The notes: generated from the sequence alone by a model not told the origin. Shown: positions 25,452-34,790, numbered from the stretch's first letter. The stretch: 64,000 nt of DNA from an uncultured Mollicutes bacterium (GCA_900548675.1 URLJ01000004.1:35429-99428); one strand, 5' to 3'. Made by a program: numbers and translations.

Positions 25452-27530
25452 ATGAAAAAAATAGTTTTATTTTTAATAAAAATAATTTTAGTAATTGTAT
25501 TAAGCGCATTCTTGGTAAAAATACCTGAAACAGAGGCCGCAAGTTCAAAAGTTAGGGTAAACTTTATTTTTGAAAAAAAGAAAGTATTAAAGAGTGAAGA
25601 ATTTACATTAACAATCGCTTTAAGTAATTACCAAGATTTAGCTTCAGCACAATTGTTTATTAAAACTGATAAGAATAAAGTAATTACTACTGTTGAGGAA
25701 TCTCCTTATACGATTGATGAAGCTAATGCCATCTTTAAAAAAGAAGAAATAGCGATTAATGATAAAAATGATACAATAGCACGCTTTAGTGTATATGCTA
25801 AAAATACAAGTGGCTATAATACTTCATCCTATAATCAGCTTGCAAAAATTTCCTTTAGATCATTAGGAAACTACACAGATATAAGTGATTTTTTTAAAAG
25901 TGAAAGTTGGAATTACGGATATGGAACAAAAATTTATTTATACAATTGTGATATGGAAGTAATGGATTGTGATATCAAATATGTAGAAGAAATTAATGTA
26001 AAATGGGATACACCATCGTATGAAATAAATTATGGCGACGAAATACCCAAATTTCAAAATGATATAAAAGTAATAAATCGTAATAGCGATGAATACCGCA
26101 TAGATAATATTACGTCAAAAGAAGATTTTAATATAGAAAGCTTAGGCACAGGTTTTTTAAAAGTTAAAGTATTTGATATTCTGACTAATTCAACGTATTA
26201 TTTTGTAAAAAACATTACGGTTGTAGATAACATACCGCCAACAATTGAATATAATCTCACCGAATGGGATATTAAAGATGTTGATGTTAAAAATGAGAAT
26301 TTTAATTATGTAAAAGTGTTTGATAATTATGATAAAAACATTACAGCCATTCGTCAGTATTATAATAACAATATGGAATTAATAGCGTCTATCGATGATT
26401 TTAAAACATACTTAGAAACTAATCAAAAAGCTTTCATAATCTATACAGCTATAGATTCTTCGGGTAATGAGGCTATACCAGTTACAGTTACGATAAATAT
26501 TATAGATACAACACCGCCGGTCGTTAACACGGTTGATGCCATTAAAGTAAAGGATTTAGAACTTGATGATTTTGAATTAGAGAAAGCTCTTAAACTTACT
26601 GATAAATATGATGATAATCCGCGCTTAATATTAAAAATTTTAAATAAAAAGAATGAAGACGTGATTGATTATAAGGAAGTACTTAAAAATGAGTATACCT
26701 GTACTATTCAATATTTCGGCAAAGATGCTAATGGTAATGAATCAGACGTAAAAACAGTAACAATAACCTTAATCGACACAATTTCTCCTACTATTCATGG
26801 AGTAACTGATATTGAAATTACTGACGTCGAATTATTAGAAATTATTGAAAAGAAAAATAATGGTAATTATTTGTTTGAAAATGGTATCAAAACGAAAGAC
26901 AATTTTAAAAACGAAATATATCTACATAAGTACTATTATTTAGAGGATAATAGTGAAATGCTGTTATGGGAAGATTTTATCAAAGGGCTTTTTGAAAAAG
27001 GAACAGGTATTATTTATTATCAAGCGATGGATGGTGCGGGAAACACGAGTGAAAAAATACCTCAAAAAATATCTGTAAAAGATATAACACCTCCGGTTAT
27101 TACATTAAAAAATATTGAAAATGGGAAAAAATATTTTGGAATATCAAAATTAGAATACATGGTAACTGATAATAGATCTTCCAAAATAAGTGTTTTAGTT
27201 TATTTGAATGATAAAGAATATCAAGAAGAACCTATTCAAAATGTTGGAGAATACAAACTTTTGATAATCGCTGAAGATGATGCTGGAAATAAGACGGAGT
27301 TGTCATGTAACTTTAGTATTATAAAAGACAATCTCATCAGTTGCGGCGATGATATCGAATGTTATTCAAGAAATTATACGGAAATAATTATTGCTTCCGT
27401 AATTATTCTATCGCTTGCGGCTGTCATAATTACTTTTAATATTATAAATAGAATTCATAAGAAGAAAATAAAGAATAAGAATAAAGGTAAAGATAAAGAT
27501 GCAGATGGTGAAATAATAGACCTTGAATAA
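25452..27530 (+). CDS. Membrane-anchored surface protein with cohesin-like and Ig-like repeats
   Basis: A 692-residue extracellular protein. Residues 1-30 are a signal peptide. Residues about 34-155 resemble a cohesin-type beta sandwich (VRVNFIFEKKKVLKSEEFTL, then QLFIKTD). Four bacterial Ig-like/HYR-type modules follow, recognised by linkers at 258-263 (DNIPPT), 351-357 (DTTPPVV), 442-447 (DTISPT) and 543-549 (DITPPVI). Each ends with D-x-x-G-N (335, 425, 527, 609). A C-terminal membrane helix (about 643-665) and a Lys-rich cytosolic tail anchor it, with no LPxTG. An adhesive or scaffolding role is inferred. A -10-like TATAAT lies at 25426. I see no cellulosome partner nearby. Confidence 0.75.
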   Translation: MKKIVLFLIKIILVIVLSAFLVKIPETEAASSKVRVNFIFEKKKVLKSEEFTLTIALSNYQDLASAQLFIKTDKNKVITTVEESPYTIDEANAIFKKEEIAINDKNDTIARFSVYAKNTSGYNTSSYNQLAKISFRSLGNYTDISDFFKSESWNYGYGTKIYLYNCDMEVMDCDIKYVEEINVKWDTPSYEINYGDEIPKFQNDIKVINRNSDEYRIDNITSKEDFNIESLGTGFLKVKVFDILTNSTYYFVKNITVVDNIPPTIEYNLTEWDIKDVDVKNENFNYVKVFDNYDKNITAIRQYYNNNMELIASIDDFKTYLETNQKAFIIYTAIDSSGNEAIPVTVTINIIDTTPPVVNTVDAIKVKDLELDDFELEKALKLTDKYDDNPRLILKILNKKNEDVIDYKEVLKNEYTCTIQYFGKDANGNESDVKTVTITLIDTISPTIHGVTDIEITDVELLEIIEKKNNGNYLFENGIKTKDNFKNEIYLHKYYYLEDNSEMLLWEDFIKGLFEKGTGIIYYQAMDGAGNTSEKIPQKISVKDITPPVITLKNIENGKKYFGISKLEYMVTDNRSSKISVLVYLNDKEYQEEPIQNVGEYKLLIIAEDDAGNKTELSCNFSIIKDNLISCGDDIECYSRNYTEIIIASVIILSLAAVIITFNIINRIHKKKIKNKNKGKDKDADGEIIDLE

Positions 27531-27561
27531 AAGACTATTTTAAAAATATAAGGACAATAAA

Positions 27562-27620
27562 AAATACTTCTAGGGTAACATCGTATTTTAATGATGGCAA
27601 CTCTAGAAGTATTTATTTTA
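27562..27620. terminator. Bidirectional terminator
   Basis: AATACTTCTAG pairs with CTAGAAGTATT (about 27563-27573 with 27603-27613); T-rich tracts follow on both strands. It separates the convergent surface-protein and sigma-factor genes. Confidence 0.8.
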
Positions 27621-27627
27621 TTTAAAC

Positions 27628-28308
27628 TTATTTTTTCTTTTCATCAAGAGCTAAATAAAGCTTCGTTAAAGCTCTTTTTTCAATTCGTGAAACATAACTG
27701 CGGCTTATTTTTAATGATTTGGCAATCTCGCGTTGAGTTTCTATAAAGTAATCATTTAAACCAAAACGTCGACTAATTATTTCCAATTCTCGTTCATTTA
27801 GTGTTTTAAGAGCTTCAGATAATCGGTTATTGTGTTCTTCCAATAACATTTTATCAACGGTACCAAGCGATGGGTCCTCGATTATGTCACAAAGTCTAAT
27901 TTCATTTCCGTCCTTGTCTTCACCAATAGGAGCATATAATGAAGTCGTTTCTCTTCTTTTTTTATTACTTCTTAAATGCATTAAAATTTCATTTTCAATA
28001 CATCGTGCCGCGTATGTCGCGAGTTTTGTATTTGATGAAAAGTTATATGTGTCGATAGCTTTAATTAAACCAAAAGCGCCAATTGACAATAAATCATCGC
28101 GATCTTCTTTAGTATTTTCATACTTTTTAACTATGTGCGCCACTAATCTTAAATTATGTTCAATAAGTTCATCACGTGCGGTAAAATCTCTTTTTTCCCA
28201 AGCTTTAAGTAAAGCTGCTTCTTCCTCGGGGGAAAGGATTTCAGGAAAACTTTGAGAGTTAATGGCACCGATAAGTGGTAACAAAAATAGTGATAGTAAA
28301 CTAAACAT
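27628..28308 (-). CDS. SigK-like RNA polymerase sigma factor with hydrophobic pro-sequence
   Basis: A 226-residue sigma-70-family protein closest by inspection to sporulation sigma-K. Region 2 contains EHNLRLVAHIVKKYENTKED and LATYAARCIENEILMHLRS; region 4 ends with TQREIAKSLKISRSYVSRIE, as in Bacillus SigK. The N-terminus (MFSLLSLFLLPLIGAINSQS) is hydrophobic and aligns in position with the SigK pro-peptide that keeps the factor membrane-bound until SpoIVFB cleavage. The start at 28308 has GAGGA upstream on the minus strand. It diverges from yqeG. No other sporulation gene is visible in the window, so whether it serves sporulation or another membrane-gated programme is open. Confidence 0.85.
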   Translation of the reverse strand: MFSLLSLFLLPLIGAINSQSFPEILSPEEEAALLKAWEKRDFTARDELIEHNLRLVAHIVKKYENTKEDRDDLLSIGAFGLIKAIDTYNFSSNTKLATYAARCIENEILMHLRSNKKRRETTSLYAPIGEDKDGNEIRLCDIIEDPSLGTVDKMLLEEHNNRLSEALKTLNERELEIISRRFGLNDYFIETQREIAKSLKISRSYVSRIEKRALTKLYLALDEKKK

Positions 28309-28339
28309 TGAATTCCTCATTTCTAATATAGGTATTTGA

Positions 28340-28368
28340 TAGACAAAAAAAGAAAAATTTAGTATAAT
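28340..28368 (+). promoter_or_regulatory. Promoter of the yqeG operon
   Basis: TAGACA (28340-28345), 17 bp, TATAAT (28363-28368). Confidence 0.7.
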
Positions 28369-28400
28369 ACTATAGATGAAAGCTATTAATGGAGGTGCTT

Positions 28401-28934
28401 ATGATTTATCTACCAACATACGTCATAAAAAGTGTTTATGATATTGATTTCGCTAAATTATATGCTGAAGGTAAGCGAATTATACTATCAGACTTAGATA
28501 ATACATTAGCATCATATGCTGAAAAAAGACCATCTTTAAGGTTAAAAGAACTCTATCAAGAAATTATAAAATATGGTTTTAAAATATATTTAGTAACAAA
28601 TAATAATAACGATAGATTATTAGAATTCATTAAAGAATTTCCTGTTACAGGATATTTAATAAAAGCTAGAAAACCTCAAGTAAAACGTTTAAAGAAATTT
28701 ATTGAAACAGAGAACTTAAATTCGCGTGAAATAATAGCGATAGGAGATCAATTGTTAACAGATACGATAGCTTATCGTAAAAATAACTTAGATACTATTC
28801 TTGTGAAGTCGATTGACCGTAAAACAGAGCATTGGTATACTAAAATAAATAGATTGAGAGAAAAAAATCTTCTAAAAAGAATAAAAAAAGAAAATCAAGA
28901 AATATATCAAAAAATAAAGGAGTTATATGAGTAA
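28401..28934 (+). CDS. yqeG: YqeG-family HAD phosphatase
   Basis: A 177-residue HAD IIIA-type phosphatase. Motif I is LSDLDNTLASY near residues 30-40, motif II is LVTNNN, the Lys is in KARKPQ, and motif IV is IGDQLLTD. Its substrate is uncertain; relatives act on phosphatidylglycerophosphate or other phosphates. ATG 28401 is preferred because GGAGGTG is 5-6 bp upstream. It overlaps yqeH by 8 bp, the Bacillus yqeG-yqeH order. Confidence 0.9.
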   Translation: MIYLPTYVIKSVYDIDFAKLYAEGKRIILSDLDNTLASYAEKRPSLRLKELYQEIIKYGFKIYLVTNNNNDRLLEFIKEFPVTGYLIKARKPQVKRLKKFIETENLNSREIIAIGDQLLTDTIAYRKNNLDTILVKSIDRKTEHWYTKINRLREKNLLKRIKKENQEIYQKIKELYE

Positions 28935-30105
28935 ATGCATAGGTTGTGGGGTTAAAATACAATCGATAGACCCTAATGAAAAAGGATATGTACCAGCAGC
29001 GGCGTTAGTTAACTATGGTGATGAAGTGTATTGTAAAAGATGTCATGATATAATGCATCATAATTACAATTATAGTGAAAACATCCTTCCAGTATTAAAT
29101 GATGAAAAAAAAGTAGAAGAAGAAGTTAATAAATATTATCAAGCTCTTGAAAAAATTAAAAATAAAGAATGTTTAGCATTACTACTTTTAGACGTGATGG
29201 ATATTTATACAGGATTTATTCCTAACTTATCTAAATATTTACAAGACAATCCTGTAATAATTGTAATCAATAAAAGTGATATAATGCCAAAAAGCATTAA
29301 AATGTCTAATATTTACGATAAAGTAAAAGAATTAGGAATTACTAATAATTTAAATGTTAAGAGTATTTTTTATATTTCATCTTTAAAACAAAAAAATATT
29401 GAAGATTTAATGCGGCGTGTAATGGATTACTTTAAAAGAAAATATCATCCTGGAAAAGATGTATATTTACTAGGAACAACATCGGTAGGTAAATCAACCT
29501 TTATCAATACGGTACTTAAAATGTATAATGTAACCTCAAAAGATTTAATTACTACTAGTAATCAACATCAAACGACGCTTGATTATATCAAAATACCAAT
29601 AGGAACAAATCAAACTAATGAAACGTGCTATTTGATAGATACTCCTGGGTATATAAATTTAAAAAGCATAACAACATATCTTTCCTTTTCATCACTTAAA
29701 AAAGTTACACCAAGCACTTACCTAAAGGTAAGAAGCTACCAAATAAAAGGTGGACAAACTTTGTTTTTAGGTGGTCTTGTTCGGATAGATATCGAAGGAG
29801 AGGTAAATGTTTCGTGTTTTGTTTCGAATGATTTATATATTCATAGAACAAAAACTGTTAATGCTTTAGAAATTCAAAATAGTCAAATGTTTAAACTATT
29901 AACACCTCCGATAGATTTAGATGAACAAAAACGATTAGGAGAATATCAAACGAAAGAAGTAGCCTTAAAGTGTGATGAAGAAAATATGCACTGGGATTTA
30001 GCTATAGCTGGTATTGGTTACATTCATTTTACAGGAAAAGAATTTAAACTTTCTATAACATCTCCAAAAGTAATATCGAAAGTATTGGTGTCAAATTTAA
30101 TATGA
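28927..30105 (+). CDS. yqeH: Ribosome biogenesis GTPase YqeH
   Basis: A 392-residue circularly permuted GTPase required for 30S assembly. An N-terminal zinc finger (CIGCG near 5 and CKRCHD near 37) precedes the G domain. G4 NKSD near 117, G1 GTTSVGKST near 185 and G3 DTPGY near 238 occur in permuted order. A C-terminal RNA-binding region follows. GGAG lies upstream, and the gene overlaps both neighbours. aroE and yqeI, which normally follow, are absent here. Confidence 0.94.
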   Translation: MSKCIGCGVKIQSIDPNEKGYVPAAALVNYGDEVYCKRCHDIMHHNYNYSENILPVLNDEKKVEEEVNKYYQALEKIKNKECLALLLLDVMDIYTGFIPNLSKYLQDNPVIIVINKSDIMPKSIKMSNIYDKVKELGITNNLNVKSIFYISSLKQKNIEDLMRRVMDYFKRKYHPGKDVYLLGTTSVGKSTFINTVLKMYNVTSKDLITTSNQHQTTLDYIKIPIGTNQTNETCYLIDTPGYINLKSITTYLSFSSLKKVTPSTYLKVRSYQIKGGQTLFLGGLVRIDIEGEVNVSCFVSNDLYIHRTKTVNALEIQNSQMFKLLTPPIDLDEQKRLGEYQTKEVALKCDEENMHWDLAIAGIGYIHFTGKEFKLSITSPKVISKVLVSNLI

Positions 30106-30734
30106 TTAATAAATTGCAATGTGAAGTAGAAGAATGGTTTAACTCAACTGAATATGGTAAAAAACGATATATCCATACGTTAGGTGTTATGGAAATGGCC
30201 CTTAGTTTAAACAAGATAAATAATTTTAAAGTAGCTGAGTGGAAGATAAAAACCGCTGCTTTATTACATGATGTTGGAAAAATGCTTGATGAAGCAACAA
30301 TGCTGACAATTATTAGAAATAATAAAGAAATGTTAGAAATTACAGATAAGGATTTTTTAACACTAGAATCTACCCCTAATGTATGGCATGGATACGTTAG
30401 TGTATATCTCGCAATAACAAAATTTAAAGTAAAAAACAAAGAGATACTTAAGGCTATAAAATACCATACAACCGGAAATAAAAAAATGAGTAGATTATCA
30501 CAATTAATTTATTTATCTGATGCAGTTGAAAAAAACCGTACGTACCAAAATGTTGAAAAATATCGTGAAATAACGTTAAATAATTTTGATTTAGGATTGA
30601 TAACGGTTATGAAGGATATAATAAAAATGCTTGAAAGTAATGGTGAAATTGTACATCCGTTATCTTATGAAGCATTAAAATACTATGAAAGGGTTACAAA
30701 TGGAAAAAAAGAAATTTCAAAAAATAGTTTATGA
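30102..30734 (+). CDS. yqeK: YqeK-family HD-domain hydrolase
   Basis: A 210-residue HD phosphohydrolase; family members hydrolyse diadenosine tetraphosphate symmetrically. The metal ligands are visible as HTLGVMEMA (first His), LLHDVGK (HD), WHGYVS, KYHTTG and YLSDAVE (final Asp). It overlaps yqeH by 4 bp and rsfS by 35 bp. In Bacillus it follows nadD, which is missing from this block. Confidence 0.9.
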   Translation: MINKLQCEVEEWFNSTEYGKKRYIHTLGVMEMALSLNKINNFKVAEWKIKTAALLHDVGKMLDEATMLTIIRNNKEMLEITDKDFLTLESTPNVWHGYVSVYLAITKFKVKNKEILKAIKYHTTGNKKMSRLSQLIYLSDAVEKNRTYQNVEKYREITLNNFDLGLITVMKDIIKMLESNGEIVHPLSYEALKYYERVTNGKKEISKNSL

Positions 30735-31050
30735 TGTTTTAAAGGTTTTAGATAAGGCAGTTGTTTATGATACAGTAGTTTACGATATGGCAGAAATTAC
30801 TCCTTTTTACGATTATAGTATTATTACCTCATCTAATAATTCCCGTCAAGGAAACGCTGCGATAGATTATCTACGTGATGAAGCACCAAAATTAGGGCTA
30901 GATGTTCATAGTTTCAGTGTTTCACAAGATGCTAAGTGGCTATTAGTTGATTTGGGCATTATTGTTGTTCACGTTTTTGTCGGTGAAGAAAGAGCACGTT
31001 ATCGTTTAGACGATTTATATAGCAGTTTACCAAATGAAAAAATTCTATAA
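30700..31050 (+). CDS. rsfS: Ribosomal silencing factor RsfS
   Basis: A 116-residue protein that binds uL14 and prevents joining of ribosomal subunits in starved cells. DYSIITSSNNSRQGNAAIDY near 39-58, AKWLLVDLGIIVVHVF near 80-95 and the C-terminal RYRLDDLYS are family hallmarks. ATG 30700 follows AAAGGG inside the end of yqeK; an in-frame ATG five codons upstream is less well placed. The yqeK-rsfS pair is conserved in Firmicutes. Confidence 0.93.
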   Translation: MEKKKFQKIVYDVLKVLDKAVVYDTVVYDMAEITPFYDYSIITSSNNSRQGNAAIDYLRDEAPKLGLDVHSFSVSQDAKWLLVDLGIIVVHVFVGEERARYRLDDLYSSLPNEKIL

Positions 31051-31101
31051 TTAGTCAAAAAAAAGAAATTCTTTCATATAATATATGGAAAGGGTGATCA
31101 A

Positions 31102-31359
31102 ATGAAATTATCTGAACTTTCTAGTAAAGATGTAATTAACGATCACGATGGATCAAAAATAGGAAGAATTATTGATGTAGAACTTGATCCTGACACAGGA
31201 AAAGTGCTTAGTTTTCAACTTCAAAATGGTTTTCGCTTTGTCAGTGCTTTTTCAAGAAATAATATTGTTGATGTACCATGGCAAAAAATAATAAAAATAG
31301 GTAGCGATGTAATCATCGTCGATAATAAAAGTAACACGATGAAAAACAGTATTAATTGA
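31102..31359 (+). CDS. YlmC/YmxH-family PRC-barrel protein
   Basis: An 85-residue single PRC-barrel domain. MKLSELSSKDVINDHDGSKI followed by GRIIDVELDPDTGKV matches the YlmC/YmxH group, small soluble proteins of Firmicutes whose role is poorly known and which are linked to sporulation in some species. AAAGGGTG precedes the ATG. It lies 51 bp after rsfS and before a strong terminator. Confidence 0.85.
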   Translation: MKLSELSSKDVINDHDGSKIGRIIDVELDPDTGKVLSFQLQNGFRFVSAFSRNNIVDVPWQKIIKIGSDVIIVDNKSNTMKNSIN

Positions 31360-31377
31360 AATAATGAAATAGATAAT

Positions 31378-31424
31378 CAAAATCTATGTATTATACGTAT
31401 ACATAGATTTTCTTTTTTTATGCA
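31378..31424 (+). terminator. Rho-independent terminator
   Basis: AAAATCTATGTAT pairs with ATACATAGATTTT around a short loop, followed by CTTTTTTT. It ends the yqeG to PRC-barrel transcript. Confidence 0.85.
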
Positions 31425-31476
31425 GCTTTTAAAAAAACAATAAGTTTGTGAAATGCTTTCTTTTTTTAGATAGATA

Positions 31477-31485
31477 TGATATAAT
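31477..31485 (+). promoter_or_regulatory. Extended -10 promoter of the ROK gene
   Basis: TGATATAAT at 31477-31485, with no convincing -35. Confidence 0.6.
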
Positions 31486-31511
31486 ATAGAAGAAAAAATG
31501 AGGTGTTTGAT

Positions 31512-32876
31512 ATGAATTTAAAATACAAATTAAGATTAGATCCAAACTTTGAACCAATGATTTTAAAGGTACAAGAACTTGAAAATGAAACAAAAAATAA
31601 CCCTAATGCTGTTCCACTAGCTATCTGTGTTGAACGTCAAAATGGTTATCGCTATCGTTATGATATGAAAGTTTTAAAAAAGTCTGAAGAAGAGTTAGAA
31701 CTTGTTGAAAGAATAATCAAAAGCATTTTATGGGTTGTTGGAGGATATAAAGTATATATTGGCGGTCCTAAAGAAATTACTGAAGAAATAAAAAAGATTT
31801 TTAGTTTAGGTGGTAAAAGAGACTTTGATGTTGATTTTATGAGCCGTGTTTATGATAAACCATTTGAAGTTATTACGACAGAAGTTTCAATGGTTCCAAC
31901 AAGTGTTGAATCTTCAATTCCAGCTGGTGGACATTTGGACGGATGCCGTATCGGCTTTGATGCAGGAGGCTCTGATCGTAAGGTTAGTGCCGTTGTTGAT
32001 GGTAATGTTATCTATAGCGAAGAAGTTGTATGGCTTCCAAAAGTTAATGAAGATCCAGAATATCATTACCAAGGAATTTTAGATAGTTTTAAACGTGCTG
32101 CTTCTAAAATGCCAAGAGTAGATGCGTTTGGTGTATCTTGTGCTGGTATTTATATTTATAATGAAGTAAGAGTTGCATCACTCTTTATTAAAGTCCCTCG
32201 TGATGCATTTGACGCTAAAGTTCGTGATATATACATTAGAGCAGCTCGCGAAATAGGAGACGTTCCACTAGAAGTTGCTAATGATGGAGATGTTACAGCT
32301 CTTGCGGGTGCATTAGATTTACAAGATAACAATGTTTTAGGTATCGCAATGGGCACTAGTGAAGCTGTTGGATACATCAATAAAGATGGTAACCTAAATG
32401 GTTGGTTAAGTGAACTTGCTTTTGTTCCTGTAGATTTTAATAAAGATGCAATGGTAGATGAGTGGAGCGGTGACTATGGTTGTGGTGTTAAATACTTTAG
32501 TCAAGACAGTGTAATTAAACTTGCAGCAGCAGCTGGTATTGAACTAGATCCTAATGCAACACCTGCTGAAAAATTAAAAGTAGTACAAAAACTTATGAGT
32601 GAAGGCGATAGCCGTGCTAAAGAAATATATGAAACAATCGGTATTTATTTAGGCTATACACTTCCTTATTACGCTCGTTTTTATGATATTAAGTATTTAT
32701 TATTACTAGGTAGAGTAACTAGTGGTAAAGGTGGAGACCTAATTATCGAAAAAGCCAACGAAGTTTTGAAAAATGAATTCCCACAATATGCTAATATTAA
32801 AATAATGATGCCAGATGAAAAGAGCCGCCGTGTAGGACAAAGTATCGCCGCTGCGAGCCTTCCAAAAGTAAAATAA
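31512..32876 (+). CDS. ROK-family protein with long N-terminal domain
   Basis: A 454-residue member of the ROK sugar kinase/regulator superfamily. Residues 1 to about 145 form an extra alpha/beta domain I cannot assign. The ROK core begins GCRIGFDAGGSDRKVSAVVD (phosphate 1 loop) and contains AFGVSCAGIY, the catalytic-type VANDGDVTALAG, GIAMGTSEAVGYI, and LLLLGRVTSGKGG. The zinc-binding CxCGxxGC motif of many ROK proteins is absent. It has no helix-turn-helix, so it is more likely an enzyme than a repressor. AGGTG precedes ATG 31512. Its stop overlaps the next ATG by one base, pairing it with a metallo-hydrolase. Confidence 0.75.
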   Translation: MNLKYKLRLDPNFEPMILKVQELENETKNNPNAVPLAICVERQNGYRYRYDMKVLKKSEEELELVERIIKSILWVVGGYKVYIGGPKEITEEIKKIFSLGGKRDFDVDFMSRVYDKPFEVITTEVSMVPTSVESSIPAGGHLDGCRIGFDAGGSDRKVSAVVDGNVIYSEEVVWLPKVNEDPEYHYQGILDSFKRAASKMPRVDAFGVSCAGIYIYNEVRVASLFIKVPRDAFDAKVRDIYIRAAREIGDVPLEVANDGDVTALAGALDLQDNNVLGIAMGTSEAVGYINKDGNLNGWLSELAFVPVDFNKDAMVDEWSGDYGCGVKYFSQDSVIKLAAAAGIELDPNATPAEKLKVVQKLMSEGDSRAKEIYETIGIYLGYTLPYYARFYDIKYLLLLGRVTSGKGGDLIIEKANEVLKNEFPQYANIKIMMPDEKSRRVGQSIAAASLPKVK

Positions 32877-33508
32877 TGGCAGCTATAATCAAAACATTTT
32901 GTGATGATTATGACAATTGCAATACATATTTGTATATCAAAAATGAAACAGCAATTATAATTGATCCAGCTAATGATGTAAAACAGATTTTAAAGTCTGT
33001 AGGAAATGTCAAAATAGTAGGAATATTTATTACTCATGGTCATTACGATCATTTTAAGAATCTGTCGGAAATAATGTCAAAAACAGATTGCCCTGTTTAT
33101 TTATCAAAAAAAGCGTATGAAAAACTTTTTAATAAAGATACTTCTTGTGCATCATATTTTACTAATAACTTTGTTTGCGAATATGATGAAAAAAGATTTG
33201 TTTTTGTTAGTGATGGTCAAAAAATAATGGTAGCTAATGACTTTGAAGTTCTTATATGGCAAACAAAAGGTCATACCGATTGTGGTATATGCCTTTTTAT
33301 CGATGATAATATTTTTACTGGAGATACTTTATTTTGTAAAGGAGTTGGCCGTAGCGATTTACCTACATCAAATACGATTCAACTAATTGCAAGTATTAAA
33401 CGACTAATGGATTTGAAAAAAGATTATAACGTATATCCAGGGCACGATAAAATGACAACTATTTTTGATGAACAAAAGAATAATCCTTTCTATAACAGAA
33501 TAAAATAA
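32876..33508 (+). CDS. Metallo-beta-lactamase-fold hydrolase (glyoxalase II-like)
   Basis: A 210-residue binuclear metal hydrolase. THGHYDH (near 54-60) gives the HxHxDH ligands, KGHTDCGIC the next His, FTGDTLFCKGVGRSD the bridging Asp, and VYPGHD the last His. This set matches small cytosolic glyoxalase II-like thioesterases (YcbL/YqgX type). It is translationally coupled to the ROK gene. Confidence 0.88.
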   Translation: MAAIIKTFCDDYDNCNTYLYIKNETAIIIDPANDVKQILKSVGNVKIVGIFITHGHYDHFKNLSEIMSKTDCPVYLSKKAYEKLFNKDTSCASYFTNNFVCEYDEKRFVFVSDGQKIMVANDFEVLIWQTKGHTDCGICLFIDDNIFTGDTLFCKGVGRSDLPTSNTIQLIASIKRLMDLKKDYNVYPGHDKMTTIFDEQKNNPFYNRIK

Positions 33509-33581
33509 TAAATTTATATCTAGCAGCAATTCATCTCAATACAATAGAATAAAATAACATCACGAATGCTGTCGGTTCTAG

Positions 33582-34725
33582 TTAGAAGCAGAATCAATTG
33601 AGGCATTAGGCCATGATTTAGTACATCATGAAAAGAAAGAGGCAACTTGTAAAGAAACTGGTAATGAAGCATATGATACATGTTCAAGATGTGAATATAC
33701 AACTTATGCTGAAATTAAAAAGTTAGGCCATAAGATTGTTCATCATGAAGGACTTGATTCAACATGTACGGAATCTGGTTATAAAGCTTACGATACATGC
33801 GAAAACTGTGACTATACAACTTACGAAGAATTACCAGCATTGAATCATAACTATGAAAATGGCGTCTCGCACAAATTGTGGTCAAACAGAACCTGCGAAA
33901 GAATACACAATTGATGGTAATTATGTATATTTCGGATATTATCCACAGACAATAAAAGATGATTCAGTTACGATTATATCTAATAGCCCTGATAGTGATG
34001 GGTACTATTTAGGTAGTGACAATGAACGCTATGCTAAAGTAACTGCGAAACCTTAAGTTAATAGCAGCAACCAAACGATGCATTTTAGTAATAGTCAACA
34101 AATAGTAAAAGATACTGTTTACTATTTTAAAGTAGAACCGATCAAATGGAGAATTTTATCAAATGAGGATGGTACATATAAATTATTAGCAGAATTAATT
34201 ATTGATAGTCAAATGTTTTATTCAGCACAAGTGAATAGAACAATAGGCGGAAAAACAATTTATGCAAATAATTATGAATATTCAGATATCAGAAAATGGT
34301 TAAATGAAGATTTTTATAACAAAGCCTTTACTGAAATTCAAAAAACATTTATCAACACTGTCTTGGTTGATAATAGTTTATCTTCAACAGGAAGCGATAA
34401 TAATAATGATTATATCTGCAATGACACCAATGACAAAGTATATTTGTTAAGTCAACAAGATGTAATAAATGATGTATATGGTTTTAAAACTAGCGTTTTT
34501 GAAAAAGACACTTTAAGACAAAAAAGTCCAACAGATTATGCTAGAGTGGTTGGCTGTGGCTTTGAACAAAATCTAGACACATATTACTGGTGGCTTCGCA
34601 CCCCATCTTCTGCTAATCTTATCAATGTCGCAACAATTAGACCTGATAGCAAAGCTTATGGATGGCGTGGTGTTTATGCAGAAGAAGTTGGCGTAGCTCC
34701 AGCAATTACAGTAACACTTAATTAA
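33582..34725 (+). pseudogene. Decayed surface protein with LGH-type repeats and DUF6273-like domain
   Basis: The remnant is in three open pieces. The first (frame of 33585) encodes two repeats of about 40 residues, LGHDLVHHEKKEATCKETGN and LGHKIVHHEGLDSTCTESGY, each with paired CxxC motifs, seen in extracellular proteins of gut Firmicutes. Around 33866-33868 one extra base (GTCTCGCAC for expected GTCTGCAC) shifts the frame. The next frame continues CTNCGQTEPA-like sequence and the FGYYPQT motif. A TAA at 34054-34056, where Tyr is expected, interrupts it; the frame then runs on to 34725, ending with DUF6273-type motifs (YYWWLRTPSS, GVAPAITVTL). The N-terminus and signal peptide are missing. 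Expression is unlikely. Confidence 0.85.
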
Positions 34726-34734
34726 AAAAATAAA

Positions 34735-34790
34735 AGCACATTAGAGAAGTAGTCGTTAATTCGAATACTTATGAACTAATGTGTTTTTTT
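34735..34790 (+). terminator. Rho-independent terminator
   Basis: GCACATTAG (34736-34744) pairs with CTAATGTG (34776-34783), followed by seven T residues. It lies after the pseudogene. Confidence 0.75.
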
